A stretch of DNA of 64,000 nt from Piliocolobus tephrosceles (GCF_002776525.5 NC_045449.1:5052835-5116834); one strand, 5' to 3'. Shown: positions 10,601 to 22,459, counted from the stretch's first letter. The notes: generated from the letters alone by a model not told the origin. Made by a program: numbers and translations.

Positions 10601-10912
10601 GGCTGGGTGTTGTGGCTCACGCCTGTAATCCCAGCACTTGGGGAGGCTGAGGTGGGCAGATCACAACGTCAGGAGAATCACAAGGTCAGGAAATCGAGAC
10701 CATCCTGGCTAGCACGGTGAAACCCCATCTCTACTAAAAATACAAAAAAGTTAGCTGGGCGTGGTGGCGGGTGCCTGTAGTCCCAGCTACTCGAGCGGCT
10801 GAGGCAGGAGAATGGCGTGAACCCGGGAGGCGGAGCTTGCAGTGAGCCAAGATTGCACCACTGCACTCCAGCCTGGGCGACAGAGTGAGACTCCATCTCA
10901 AAAAAAAAAAAA
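10601..10912 (+). repeat. Alu: AluY-like, plus strand
   Basis: GGCTGGGTGTTGTGGCTCACG start, A12 tail. Contains a small extra duplication (TCAGGAGAATCACAAGG) near 10670. Confidence 0.93.
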
Positions 10913-11061
10913 GTGATGAAACAATTTGTAAATGTATAATACAAAAGGAAAGTTGATATGAACTAATAAGATCATCCCTCAGAAATAGAAACACTGTTAA
11001 TGTCCTGGTGAATATTTTTCCAGTGTCTAAAAAATGTGTTGTAATTTAAAAGTGGAATCAT
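10913..11061. other. Short unassigned spacer
   Basis: AT-rich, possibly old L1; nothing certain. Confidence 0.4.
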
Positions 11062-11359
11062 GGCTGTGCACAGTGGCCCATGCCTATAATCCTGCACTTT
11101 GGGAGGCTGAGGCAGGAGGATCACTTAAGGCCAGAAGTTTGAGACCAGTCTGGGCCACAGCGAAACCCCTGTCCCTACAAAAAATAAAAAAAATTACCCA
11201 GGTGTCATGGTTCACATCTGTAGTCCTAGCTTCTTGTGAGGTTGAGGAGATCGTTTGAGCCCAAGAGGTTTGAGGCTACAGTGAGCTATAATTGCACCAC
11301 TGCACTTCCAGCTTGGGCCACAGAGCAAGACCTCATCTCTTAAAAAAAAAAAAAAAAAA
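11062..11359 (+). repeat. Alu: AluJ-like, plus strand
   Basis: Diverged start GGCTGTGCACAGTGGCCC, A18 tail. Near-identical flanks GGAATCATG and AGAATCATG. Confidence 0.9.
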
Positions 11360-11673
11360 GGCAGAATCATGCTTCAAATGCTGTTCTCAAACTATATTAT
11401 TACTTTTGAAGTTAATTATTGTTTTTATGACTGCAAAATACAGATTCACTATAATTTTTAGATGTATTTCTCTCATTGATGAATATTCATGCCATTCCAA
11501 TAACACTCAAGTGGATGTTTGCACATTCCTGTGTTTTTATAGGATTCCTTGAACTGGAATTACTGAGTCCAAAGAATGTGAATGTTTAAAAATTTAATTC
11601 TAAGTACCAAATTCTCTTTCAAAAAAGGTTTGGCAATTTATAGGCTCATCAAAGTATATAAGAGGGCTTCTGT
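11360..11673. other. Old L1-like intronic sequence
   Basis: Phrases such as TTGATGAATATTCATGCCATT and GGAATTACTGAGTCCAAAGAATGTGAA recall an old L1 in reverse orientation; not certain. Confidence 0.4.
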
Positions 11674-11977
11674 GGCTGGGCTTGGTGGCTCACACATGTA
11701 ATCCCAGCACTTTTGGAGGGCAAGGTGGGCGGATCTCTTGAGGCCAGAAGTTCAAGACCGGCCTGGCCAACATGGCAAAACTGCGCTCTCTACTAAAAAT
11801 ACAAAAATTAGCCAGACATGGCAGTGTGCACCTGTAGTCCCAGCTACTGGGGTGGCTGGGGCATGAGAATTGCTTGAGCCTGAGAAGCAGAGGTTACAGT
11901 GAGCCGAGATCAGCTATTGCACTCCAGCCTGGTTGACAGAGTGAGAATCTATCTTTAAAAAGCAAAAAAGAGAAAAA
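11674..11977 (+). repeat. Alu: AluS-like, plus strand
   Basis: GGCTGGGCTTGGTGGCTCACAC start; A-rich tail with G interruptions. Confidence 0.92.
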
Positions 11978-12167
11978 GGCTCATGATCCCTTAATTTAAC
12001 AAGTTCTTTGCATATAGGGAAGTTGATCTTTGTCAGGTGTGTATCAAGTGTAGCAAAAATTTTACCCAATTTGTTTTTTAACTTTGAGGGCTTTTTGACT
12101 GAGGGTTGAGTTTTGGCATATGGAAGTATTTTAATTTTTCTGTGTGATTATCAGTTTTTTCCTTTAT

Positions 12168-12435
12168 GGGCAGAGTCTTGCTCTCTTACCAGGCTGGAGT
12201 GCAGTGGCACTATCTCAACTCACTGCAACCTCCGCCTCCCACGTTCAAGCGAGCCTCCTGCCTCTGCCTCCCAAGTAGCTGGGACTACCACCACACCAAG
12301 CTAATTTTTGTATTTTTAGTGGAGATGGGGTTTCACCATGTTGGCCAGGATGGTGTCAATCTCTTGACCTCGTAATCCGCCTGCTTCAGCCTCCCAAAGT
12401 GCTGAGATTACAGGTGTGAGCCACTGTACCCAGCC
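12168..12435 (-). repeat. Alu: Alu, minus strand
   Basis: CAGAGTCTTGCTCTCTTACC start and CCACTGTACCCAGCC end; a slightly shortened copy. Confidence 0.9.
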
Positions 12436-12448
12436 TAGTATTTACTTT

Positions 12449-12500
12449 TCTTTCTTTCTTTTTGAGACGAGTCTCGCTCTGTCACCCAGGCTGGAGTACT
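12449..12500 (-). repeat. Alu: Alu 3' end fragment, minus strand
   Basis: Only the tail-proximal ~50 bases (GAGACGAGTCTCGCTCTGTC...GGCTGGAGTAC). Severely 5'-truncated. Confidence 0.8.
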
Positions 12501-12555
12501 TTTAAATGATCAGTTTGCAGTTTATTTTGCCATCAGGAATGATATAAGAATCTGC

Positions 12556-12862
12556 TTTTTTTTTTTTTTTTTTTTTTTTGAGACAGAGTCTTGCTCTGTC
12601 ACCCAAGCTGTAAGTGCAGTGGTGCGATCTCGGCTCACTGCGACCTCTGCCTCCTGGACTCAAGCAGTTCTCCTGCCTCAGCCGCTCGAATAGTTGGGAC
12701 TATAGGTGCGTGCCACCACCCCTGGCTAAATTTTGTATTTTTAATGGAGACGGGGTTTTGCCGTGTTGACCAGGCTGGTCTTGAACTCCTGACCTCAGGT
12801 CATCTGACCACTTCAGCCTCCCAAAGTGCTGGGATTACAGGCATGAGCCACTGCGTCTGGCC
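12556..12862 (-). repeat. Alu: AluS-like, minus strand
   Basis: T24 tail, GAGACAGAGTCTTGC start, GCGTCTGGCC end. Confidence 0.93.
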
Positions 12863-13095
12863 TTACTACTTATTTTCAAATGGTTCGCCAATTGTTCTTG
12901 TACCGTATGGTGACTAATCCATTTTTCTTCATTGATTTTGAAATACTACCATTTATCGTATGCTAAATTTGCAGGAATATTTGAGTTCATTTATAAACTG
13001 CATTTTGTTCAATTGATTTACCTATTCTGTTGTCATACTACGTGGTTACAATTACTGTTCCCTTCTCTTTAATGTTTTAATATTTAAAAGAGCCA
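12863..13095. other. Unassigned intronic sequence
   Basis: Possibly old L1 in reverse orientation; nothing certain. Confidence 0.35.
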
Positions 13096-13354
13096 GGCCG
13101 GGCATGATGGCTGACGCCTGCAATCCCAGCACTTTGCCAGCTCAAGGCGGGAAGATCACGTGAAGTCAGGAGTTGGAGACCAGCCTGGCCAACATGGTGA
13201 AACCCTGTCTCTACTAAAAATACAAAAATTAGCCAGGCGTGGTGGCACACCCTGGCTATACGCAGCTACTTGAGAGGCTGAGGCAGGAGAGGTGGAGACT
13301 GCAGTGATCTGAGATTGCACCATTACACTTCAGCCTGGGCAGAAAAAAAAAAAA
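13096..13354 (+). repeat. Alu: AluS-like, plus strand, internally shortened
   Basis: GGCCGGGCATGATGGCTGACG start, A12 tail. Part of the right arm before GGTGGAGACTGCAG is missing. Confidence 0.92.
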
Positions 13355-13599
13355 GATCCAGGCATCCTTCATTATTCATTTACTAGAATTTCCTTGATTA
13401 TTCTTAAGTATTTTTTCATTCAGATAAGATTTGGAATGAGTACATTAAGTCCACCCACTGTGCTTCACTCTCTTGTTTAAAAAAAAGGACTTAAAAAATA
13501 TCTGTTGTGTTTATAAGCTCGAGAGCATATATCATTAACAAACATCTTTACAATTAAGATAATGCATTAAGTGCATATTAATTTAAATAATATTTGTTA

Positions 13600-13890
13600 T
13601 TATTTTTTGAGATAGAGTCTTTCTCTGTTGCCCATGCTGAAGTACAGTGGCGTGATCTTAGCTGACTGCAACCTCGGCCTCCTGGGTTCAAGTGATCCTT
13701 TCATTTCAGCCTTCGGAGTAGCTGGAATTACTCCGTGCTCATGATCCAGCCTGACTAATTTTTTTCTATTTTTAGTAGAGTGGGTTTTGACATGTTGCCC
13801 AGGCTGGTCTTAAACTCCTGGCTTCAAATGATCTGCCCACTTCAGCCTACAAAGTGCTGGGATTATAGGTGTGCGCCACCACACTTGGCT
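13600..13890 (-). repeat. Alu: AluJ-like, minus strand
   Basis: TTTTTTGAGATAGAGTCTTTC start, CCACCACACTTGGCT end; strongly diverged. Confidence 0.9.
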
Positions 13891-13950
13891 ACATTAATTA
13901 TATTTTCTAATCCTTCTAATTCTTTAAAGGTAATATTAACACTATTTCAA

Positions 13951-14249
13951 GCCGGGCGCGGTGGCTCAAGCCTGTAATCCCAGCACTTTGGGAGGCCGAG
14001 ACGGGCGGATCACAAGGTCAGGAGATCGAGACCATCCTGGCTAACATGGTGAAACCCCATCTCTACTAAAAAATACAAAAAACTAGCCAGGCGAGGTGGC
14101 GGGCGCCTGTAGTCCCAGCTACTCGGGAGGCTGAGGCAGGAGAATGGCATAAACCCGAGAGGCGGAGCTTGCAGTGAGCTGAGATCCGGCCACTGCACTC
14201 CAGCTTGGGTGACAGAGCAAGACTCTGTCTCCAAAAAAAAAAAAAAAAA
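13951..14249 (+). repeat. Alu: AluYR-type, plus strand
   Basis: GCCGGGCGCGGTGGCTCAAG start (the forward form of the CTTGAGCCAC diagnostic), A17 tail, target-site duplication CACTATTTCA on both sides (about 13940 and 14250). Confidence 0.95.
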
Positions 14250-14447
14250 CACTATTTCATAATCGAGGCTACACAAATTTAATAACTTGCCTAGAATCCA
14301 GATTGCCGTGACTATTTTCATTCTAGCTATCCCTTAGGTCAGTTTTAGCTTAGTAAACTTTGATCATTTTTAAAAAGGCAAAATTAAGTCTCCAATTTTC
14401 TTTTCTGATCATAAAGTACAAAGAAAGTGTGAAAGAAAACTAGACTT

Positions 14448-14737
14448 GCCGAGCGTGGTGGCTCACGTCTGTAATCCTAGCACTTTGGGAGGCCGAGGTG
14501 GGCGGATCACACGGTCAGGAGTTCGAGACCAGCCTGGCCAACAGAGTGAAACCCCATCTCTACTAAAAATACAAAAAATTAACTGGGCATGGTGGTGGGC
14601 GCCTGTAATCCCAGCTACTTGGGAGGCTGAGGCAGGAGAATTGCTTGAGCCTGGGAGGCTGAGAGGTTGTAGTGAGCCGAGATTGCAGTATAGCACTCCA
14701 GCCCAGGTAACAGTGCGAGACTGCATTTCAAAAAAAA
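14448..14737 (+). repeat. Alu: AluS-like, plus strand
   Basis: GCCGAGCGTGGTGGCTCACG start. The flanks GAAAACTAGAC and GAAAACTAGAT form a target-site duplication. Confidence 0.93.
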
Positions 14738-14945
14738 GAAAACTAGATTTACACATAATTCTATCCTTTAGAGTATTTTTTATTGTACATTTTTAATTTT
14801 TATATCTACAAATAAAAATATTTTAAAACAATTGATCATATTGCACATGTGGTTTTGCATTCTGCCGTTTTCATTTGGTTATGATGTGAACAGTCTCCCT
14901 GTGTTGTAAGTTTTTTTTTTTTTTTTTTTTTTAAATAGTGTTTTT

Positions 14946-15226
14946 GGCCAGTTGCAGTGGCTCATGCCTGTAATCTCAGCTCTTTGGGAGTCTGAGGCAG
15001 GTGGATCACTTGAGGTCAGGAGTTTGAGGCCAACGTGGCCAACATGGCAAAATTCTGTTTGTACTAAAAATACAAAAATTTGGCATGATAGTGTGCGCCT
15101 ATAATCCCAGCTACTCCAGAGGCTAAGACAGGAGAGAATCACCTGAACCTGGGAGGTGAAGTTTGCAGTGAGCTGAGATTGAGCCACTGCACTCCTGCCT
15201 GGGGGAAAGAGCAATACTGTCTCAAA
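14946..15226 (+). repeat. Alu: AluJ/S-like, plus strand
   Basis: GGCCAGTTGCAGTGGCTCATG start, tail lost. A separate T20 tract precedes it at 14911-14932. Confidence 0.9.
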
Positions 15227-15709
15227 GGTGGTTATAAGTCTAATTTATCATATAAATGTGTCATTTTACTATTACTGCCATTTTGATCATTTATAAATTC
15301 TCACTATTAATAATTTCGTAGGAAACAACATTCTTGTACATTAATCTTTGATCTCATCTTTATTTCCTAGACTTTTGGATCTGAAGTATGACATTTTGAT
15401 ATATACTGCCAAATTGCTTTCTAGAAAGCCAGTTCTAGTTTACATTTCTTCTTCTTAGTGCTGACGATGTCTGTTAGTCTCACTTCATCCTTGTCAACAC
15501 GAAGTATAGACTTAAGATGTTCTTGCCAGTAGGCAAGGCGTAAAAATGATATCTGATTTTAGTTGCAGTTTTAGTATGATTGGCTTTTGTTCATTTTTTT
15601 TCCTTTTTTTTGTTTTTGATTGTTTTTTAAAAAAATATATTGGCCTTTTTTTTTTCATTGCCTCGTCATGTTTTTACCCCTTTCTTATTAAATTTTTAAT
15701 TTATTTACC
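15227..15709. other. AT-rich intronic sequence
   Basis: Parts near 15290-15430 resemble an old L1 in reverse orientation (AAATTGCTTTCTAGAAAG-type text). No exon seen. Confidence 0.4.
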
Positions 15710-15998
15710 TTTTTTTTTTTTGAGATTGAGTTTTGCTTTGTCGCCAGGCTGTAGTGCAGTGGCGTGATCTTGGCTCACTGCAGCCTCCACCTCCTGGGTT
15801 CAAGCAGTTCTGCCTCAGCCTCCCCAGTAGCTGGGATTACAGGCGTGTGCCACCCTGCCTGGCTAATTTCATATTTTTAGTAGAGACAGGGTTTCACCAT
15901 GTTGATCGGGCTGGTTTCAAACTCCTGACCTCATGTGATCCACTCACCTTGGCCTCCCAAAGTTCTGGGATTACAGGTGTGAACCACTACACATGGCC
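15710..15998 (-). repeat. Alu: Alu, minus strand
   Basis: T12 tail, GAGATTGAGTTTTGC start, CTACACATGGCC end. Confidence 0.92.
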
Positions 15999-16011
15999 TT
16001 TGTTTATTTAC

Positions 16012-16302
16012 TTTTGAAACAAGGTCTTGCTCTGTGGTCCAGGCTGGAGTTTGGTGGCGTGGTGTGATCTTGGCTGATTGCAATCTCTGCTTTCCAGGCT
16101 CAGGTGATCCTCTCACCTCAGACTCTGGAGTAGCTGAGACTACAGGCATGCATCACTATGCCTCTCTAGTTTTTGTATTTTTAGTAGAGATAAGGTTTTT
16201 ACATGTTGCCCAGGCTGGTCTTGAACTTCTGGGCTCAAGCCATCTGCCTGCCGTGGCATCTCAGAGTGTTGGCATTATAGGTATGAGCCGCTGTGCCTTG
16301 TC
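16012..16302 (-). repeat. Alu: AluJ-like, minus strand
   Basis: CTTTTGAAACAAGGTCTTGC start, GCTGTGCCTTGTCC end; strongly diverged and adjacent to the previous Alu. Confidence 0.9.
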
Positions 16303-16323
16303 CATTTTCTTATTAAAATGGGG

Positions 16324-16396
16324 CATATATATATAATATAACATATATATATAACATATATATATAATATATATATAGATATATATATATATAAAT
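16324..16396. repeat. (TA)n-rich microsatellite
   Basis: Repeated ATATATAT blocks broken by AACATA and AGATA. Confidence 0.95.
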
Positions 16397-16399
16397 ATT

Positions 16400-16680
16400 T
16401 GCTGAGCGTGGTGGCTCACACTATAGTCCCAGCACTTCGGAAGACTGAGGCAGGTGGATCCCTTGAGGTCAGGAGTTTGAGACCAGCCTGACCAACATGA
16501 TGAAACCCTGTGTCTACTAAACAAACAAAAATTAGCCAGGTGCGGTGGTGCGCACCTGTAATCCCAGCTACTTGGGAGGGTGAGGCACCAGAATTGCTTG
16601 AATCCGGGAGGTAGAGGTTGCAGTGAGCTGAGATTCCACCGTTGCACTGCAGCCTGGACAATAACAGAGAAAAACCCAAC

Positions 16681-16684
<4 letters not shown>
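16400..16684 (+). repeat. Alu: Alu, plus strand
   Basis: GCTGAGCGTGGTGGCTCACAC start; A-rich end with C interruptions. Confidence 0.92.
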
Positions 16685-16711
<27 letters not shown>

Positions 16712-16712
16712 G
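16685..16712. repeat. (CT)n microsatellite
   Basis: About thirteen CT units immediately after the Alu tail. Confidence 0.95.
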
Positions 16713-16816
16713 TATATATGTGTCTTCATAGACATTGGCCTTTGTTTTTTATTTGTTACAGATATTTACAGATATTGTCCACGTTTGTCCTTTGTCTTAT
16801 TTTGGCTTTTGGGGTA

Positions 16817-17087
16817 CTTTTTTTTTTTTGAGACAGGGTCTCACTCTGTCATCCAGGCTGGAGTGCAGTGGTATGATCATGGCTCACTGTAACCTTGACC
16901 TCACACCTCAGCCTCCTGAGGCCCCTATAGGCACATGCCACCATGCCTTGGTAATTTTTGTATTTTTTGTAGAGACAGAATCTCTCTTTGTTACCCAGGC
17001 TGGTCTCAAACTGCTGGGCTCAAGGGATCTACCTGCCTCAGTTTCCCAAAGCGCTCGGATTACATGTGTGAGCCACTGCATCTGGCC
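16817..17087 (-). repeat. Alu: AluJ-like, minus strand
   Basis: T13 tail, GAGACAGGGTCTCACTC start, CACTGCATCTGGCC end. Confidence 0.92.
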
Positions 17088-17464
17088 ATTGGGATAATTT
17101 TTGTTATAAAGAAATCTAACATTCCACTTGGACAAACTTATTGGTAATATTTTGACATTTTCAAAGATGTTCTCTGTCTCAAAATCAATTAGATAGACGC
17201 TCATAGCTTATGTTGTTATACGTTTAAATTTATTTTTAAACAGTGGCCAATGTTTTTCTACATCATTTCAATTATTAAGTTGTTTCTGTGTGAGCTGTTT
17301 GTCAAGTTACATCTTCCACAGCTTGCACTTGCCATTGATTTTCTTTCTATAATTATTTTATAATTACAGATAAAATTTATATTGCCCATTGCAGACAATT
17401 AAGAAAATGCAAAAAAGCGTAAAGTGAACAATCATCAAAGACAGTTTATTAACACTTTGGTATA
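17088..17464. other. Unassigned AT-rich intronic sequence
   Basis: Nothing recognised. Confidence 0.5.
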
Positions 17465-17535
17465 CAGTTAGCCCTCTGTATCTGCGGGCTCCACATTCAT
17501 GGATTCAACCATCTGGGGATGGAAAATGAAAAAAC

Positions 17536-17779
17536 CCTTTGGGAGGCTGAGGCGGAGGATCACGAGGCCAGGAATTGGAGAGCAGCCTGACCAGACTCAT
17601 CTCTACTAAAAATACAAAAATTAGCTGGACATGGTGGCATGCATCTGTAATCGCAGCTACTCAGGAGGCTGAGGCAGGAGAACTGCTTGAACCCGGGAGG
17701 CAGAGGTTGCATTGAGCCAAGATCGTGCCACTGCACTCCAGCCTGAGTGACAGTGAGACTCCGTCTCAAGAAAATAAAA
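17536..17779 (+). repeat. Alu: Alu, 5'-truncated, plus strand, inside the Tigger-like element
   Basis: Starts CCTTTGGGAGGCTGAGGC, ends AAGAAAATAAAAAA. Confidence 0.9.
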
Positions 17780-17844
17780 AACCAATGAAACAATAAAAAT
17801 ACAAATTAGAAAATGCAGGATAACAACTATTTACATAGTATTTA

Positions 17845-17900
17845 CATTGTATTAGGTATTATAAGTTATTTTCATTGTATGAGGTATTATAAGTTATTTA
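17845..17900 (+). repeat. 28-bp tandem duplication
   Basis: Two adjacent units beginning CATTGTAT and ending AAGTTATTT, differing at two positions, within the Tigger-like element. Confidence 0.9.
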
Positions 17901-18191
17901 GAGGTGATTTAAAGTACACGGGAGAATATGCATATGTTATATGCAAACACTACACTGTTTTATATATAATGGATTTGAGTATCATCAGATTTTGGTATCT
18001 GAGGGGTCGTGGAACCAATTTCCCTCATATGCCGAGGGAAAATGGTATTGTCTTTTTAGAGTTTCATATGTATAAAATATGTGAAAAAAACTTAAAAATT
18101 TGATAGAAAATTACAATACCTTTATAGCATGTTTTTTCCCACTTAAATGAAGAGATGTTCATGATGTATTATTAAATAATGTTATTTTTAA

Positions 18192-18508
18192 GGCTGGGTG
18201 CGGTGGCTTACACCTGTAATCCCAGCACTTTGGGAGACCAAGGTGGGCAGATTACCTGAGGTCAGGAGTTCGAGACCAGCCTGGCCAACATGGTGAAACC
18301 CGTCTCTACTAAAAAAAAAAAATAACAAAAATTAGCCGGATGTGATCAAAAATTAGCCGGATGTGATGGCGCACACCTGTAATCCCAGCTATTTGGGAGG
18401 CTTAGGCAGGAGAATCACTTGAGCCCAGGAGGTGGAGGTTGCAGTGAGCTGAGATCATGACACTGCACTCCAGCCTGGGCAACAGAAGACTCCATCTCAA
18501 AAAAAAAA
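18192..18508 (+). repeat. Alu: AluS-like, plus strand
   Basis: GGCTGGGTGCGGTGGCTTACAC start, A tail. GTTATTTTTAA is the target-site duplication on both sides. Contains an internal 21-bp tandem duplication. Confidence 0.95.
18326..18367 (+). repeat. 21-bp perfect tandem duplication inside an Alu
   Basis: The unit CAAAAATTAGCCGGATGTGA plus T occurs twice without a spacer, at the Alu middle linker. Confidence 0.97.
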
Positions 18509-19351
18509 GTTATTTTTAATGGTATGTAACAGTAGTATTTTAATGTATGGATTCCATAATATGTTTAATCCTCTATTAGTAAATATTGTTTTTATTTTTT
18601 TCTATTTCAAACGACACTGGCAAACATCCTGATACATATGTCTCTAAATATTTAGTCAAATACTTCCCTCTGCTAAATCCCTGTTGTGTCAAAGTTTACA
18701 TACATTTAAAATTGGATACTTTTGATACAATTAAGTTTTTATATGTTCTTTTGTATCAGGAATAACTCTATCTGAGACCAACTAGAAAGCCAACCCCCTA
18801 GTTGCTGCAAAAGTGAAGGGTTCAGTTTTTCTCTGCGTTCCACGTTCACACGTAGAGTTCTAAATTTGGTTCAACTGCTCAAGGATGTCAAAGATCGGAG
18901 TTTCTTCTGTTTTCTGCTTTCTTCCTCTGTGGCTCTGTTTGTCACATCATTATTTTTTGTAGATTTAGTTCTGATTTCCTTTTGGGAATATTTATTCCTT
19001 TAAATCTTATACTGTTTTCTTAGTTACATTTGTTGGGTTCTCTACTTCAGGCACATGGATCATCCTTATTTTGGATAGTCTATTTCTCATAGCTATTTCC
19101 TCTCTAATTGCTTTACTTTTCTTTAAAATTCACTGAGATTAGCTCAGGTCTTTTTGATCTGTTTAACAAAACGGATTGCATTAATGGATTTCTGAATGTT
19201 AGTTTTTGCACACTTAGATAAATGCAACTTGGTTGTGATGGATTGTTATTCTAGTATGTAGCTAGATCTGATTTGCTAAGGTTTGAGAAATTTTACAGTT
19301 ATATTCATAAGTGAGATTGGCTTGTAGTTGTCCATTTTGGTACTGCATTGC
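18509..19351. other. AT-rich intronic sequence
   Basis: The start (to about 18720) resembles an old L1 in reverse orientation (AAACATCCTGATACATATGTCT). The rest is unassigned. Confidence 0.4.
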
Positions 19352-19647
19352 GTTTTTTTTTTTTTTTAGACAGTTTCATTCTTGTTGCCCAGGCTGGAGT
19401 GCAATGGCGCGATCTTGGCTCACCACAACCTCCGCCTCCAAGGTTCAAGTGATTCTCCTGCCTCAGCCTCCCAAGTAGCTGGGATTACAAGCATGCGCCA
19501 CTACACCTGGCTAATTTTGTATTTTTAGTTGAGACTGGGTTTCTACATGTTGGTGAGGCCGGTCTCAAACTCCCAACCTCGGGTAATCTGCCCGCCTTGG
19601 CCTCCCAAAGTGCTGAGATTATAGGCATGAGCCACCATGCCCTGCCT
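19352..19647 (-). repeat. Alu: AluS-like, minus strand
   Basis: T15 tail, AGACAGTTTCATTCTTG start, CACCATGCCCTGCC end. Confidence 0.92.
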
Positions 19648-19849
19648 GGTTTTGGTATCTTGATTATGCTAGCTTGGTAAAATGGGAGGCATTTCATTGT
19701 TTTGCTATGCTGAGGACAGTTTAAGTAGTATTGAAAATATTCTGTGAACATTTGGTAGAATTTATGTTCCCTTTCAAGATTCATCTTAACTTGTGTGGCT
19801 ATTGCATAATGTATTTTGTCAATTTTATTTTCTTGTTTTTGGTGGAGTG

Positions 19850-20130
19850 GCGGGTGGGGGGCAAGGTCTTACTCTGTAGCTCCAGCTGGAGTGTAGTGGT
19901 GCAGTCATGGCTCACAGTAGCCTTGACCCTCCGTGGTCAGTTGATCCTCAACCTTCTGAGTAGCTGGGACTACAGGTGTGCACCACCACATCTGGCTAAT
20001 TTTTGCATTTTTTGTGTAGATGAGGTTTCACTGTGTTGCTCAGACTGGTCTTGAACTCTGGGCTCAAATGATTTGCCTGCCTCAGCTTCCAAGAGTGTTG
20101 GGATTACAGGCATGAGCCACTGTACCCAGC
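19850..20130 (-). repeat. Alu: AluJ-like, minus strand
   Basis: GGGGCAAGGTCTTACTCTG start, CACTGTACCCAGC end; strongly diverged. Confidence 0.88.
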
Positions 20131-20589
20131 TTTTTGTTAGTTTTCTATTGTTAGATATTGACTTTTTTCGAATGTTTTGGAATTTTAACTGGTGCTGCAG
20201 TCAATATTCTTGCAATTACATCTTAACACATATCTATGATTATTTCCTTAGGATAAATTCCTGGTGGTAAAATTGTATAATCACCTTTAGTTGAGAACCA
20301 CTGGTTTATGACAAAATGCTTTAGGATACCCCATTTACCATTCTGATACAAAATTGTACACAAGACTTTTTTAAAAACCCCAAAACCTTAACAGCATAAT
20401 GCCTTTATTGTAAAAGAAAATAATTTGTAATTAGTAATACAGATTGCTTACAGTTTTCAACATGTAAATGAACAGTGCGACTACATAAAAGAATAACATC
20501 CCTAGGAGGTGGTATTACACCTGTTTACAACTTCTGCTTATGTGACTCCTCTGTTAAACACCTGTAATCATGGGGAAATCTAGCTAGGC

Positions 20590-20764
20590 CTTGGAATGAG
20601 GCAGGTCAGTGTTTGAATCCAGGTCTGCTACTTACTAGCTGTATATCAGTAGATTGGCTTAATCTCAGAATGTTTCTTCATCTATAACTGGGGCGATAAT
20701 GCCTCTTTTATGGTTTGGTTTGAAAATTTAATGAACCAGTGTATAGCCTGATACTCCATGAAGA
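20590..20764 (+). repeat. MIR: MIR
   Basis: GTTTGAATCCAGGTCTGCTA, then TTACTAGCTGTATATC and TCTCAGAATGTTTCTTCATC follow the MIR core in order. Confidence 0.85.
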
Positions 20765-20935
20765 GCTATTTGTGAATTATTTAATCCTTAATACAATGCT
20801 AGAAGATAGTCTTGTTGTTAATCCCCATTTTTACAGATGGAGAGAAGGAACCAGCTTAGTGGGAGGGCTGGAATTCAAACCCTAGTTTATTTTCAGAGCC
20901 TGTGCTGTCAGCTGTTATGCGCTATAACTTCTCAT
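20765..20935 (-). repeat. MIR: MIR, second copy
   Basis: Contains TTACAGATGGAGAGAAGG and GGCTGGAATTCAAACCC, which are MIR text in reverse, directly beside the plus-strand MIR. The two form a loose inverted pair. Confidence 0.75.
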
Positions 20936-22459
20936 ATAATAGTTGATAAATAGGCAATTTCATTTTCTGTAGCTTTAATCAAGAGTTCCCTCCCAAGTAT
21001 TAACATCAGCATTCTTTCCTTAAGACTTCCTTTTCCTCTTGGTTCTTGTGTTCCCTTCCTGAGACATAAAATTAATCTCCTTCATCCACATGTAGGCAGA
21101 TAGCTATTTATTAAAAATTCTGTTCTGTCTCTATGTATGACCTTGATATTTCGGAAAAGCTCATAAATAATGCAGCCAACTTTCCTTGTAAATAAAATAT
21201 AACCCTGTGTTTTTATTATTTATTTATGAAGAACTTTTCTTCTGATAAGTAACCCCCACTCTAGAGTTTATAGCTAGTGTGTAGCCTTTTTATAACCCAA
21301 GTGTAGGGAGATAAGGAATTACATCTACATTTAAAAATTTTCTATGTTACAATCAAGGGAAGGGTGTATATAGGGACTTTGATTTGTTTTATGGTATAGT
21401 TAAATATGGTTCTAAGAGGTGTCTTATGTTGCATTAGGCTTTTTTCTTGTAAATGATAAAAATCTTAAGAATATTCTAAACCAATTACTGTTTATATTAA
21501 AGGAGCTGGTAATAACCAGAGATGATGATGTTCTTTATGAATAGTTCTCCACTGTGAATTGTGTGTGTATGTGCATAATGCCTCGTTATATCTTCATATG
21601 GAACTTCTTAAACATTTAAAAAGATTAGTATGTAGAGTCACCACCTTGCATGTGTCATGATTCTTAATGTATGGCCAGTCTCACCTATAACCCCCACCTC
21701 CTCCAGGATTTTAAACTACGAATCTGTGATTTCATTTGGAAACATTTCAGGGTATGTGTAAACATACCACAATACTATTATAACACCTAAAACCAGTTAA
21801 CAGTATCACCAAATACCCATTCCATGTTCTCATATTCCCTAGTTGTCGTGCGTACTTGCGTGTGTGTGGAGGGGGTGTGGGGGAGGAAGTTTCAGCCTAC
21901 CACACTGATACCCAAACTGCCCCATTTTTGGGCAGCGTGTGGCCTCTTTACATTGACTCCTAAATCTTTTTATATAACCTTAACCGACAAGATGTTCCAG
22001 GCTTATCTTGTACACTTCCTGCCCTGGACCTGGAATCGGTCCTTTTTCCTAAGGATCCTTAGTTCCTTTTAGTGGGAAATGGCATTTAGAGAACACAGTC
22101 TGGGTACTGGGCATGTAGCATGTATTTTTTTTTTTTTTTTTAGCAGTTTTTCTTAAGTCACTATTATCACTATTATCCTTAAACAGAACCCTGGGCATCA
22201 TTTAATCCTTTTTATTGATGACTTAGTATTATGGAATTTAGTTTTGGTACTGAGCGGTAAGCTGATGAGTCCCTAGGGCCACTGAAGTTTGTTTTCAGTT
22301 TTGTTTGCCCTTATACTAAGTGGTTCTGAATTCCAGTTCATTTTTAGTCATGGTTTTATTTTTGCCTTGTGACCCAGTCCTCCCTGCTGTCACTCGGGTT
22401 TGTTTCTCATTTACAGGGCTATTCAACCTGCTGTCTGCACTCATTTCTTTCTCTTTTTC
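20936..22459. other. Unique intronic sequence
   Basis: No repeat or exon recognised over about 1.5 kb apart from a T19 tract at 22123-22141. The open frame 21824-22072 has no known domain. Confidence 0.5.

Larger units (their letters stand above)
17465..18045 (+). mobile_element. Tigger-family non-autonomous DNA transposon (MER2/Tigger3-like), split by an Alu
   Basis: Left end CAGTTAGCCCTCTGTATC and right end CATATGCCGAGGGAAAATGG are inverted relatives. TA lies on both sides (17463-17464 and 18046-18047), the pogo/Tigger target. The interior text (TTACATTGTATTAGG, GGGTCGTGGAACCAATTTCC) is of the MER2/Tigger3 type; the exact subfamily is uncertain. Confidence 0.75.

Noticed and set aside
10678..10944. 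Open frame of 88 residues on the minus strand
   Set aside because: Translated Alu; no independent coding evidence.
16324..16396. Regular spacing of ATATAT blocks as a possible CRISPR-like or structured array
   Set aside because: Simple TA microsatellite in a vertebrate intron.
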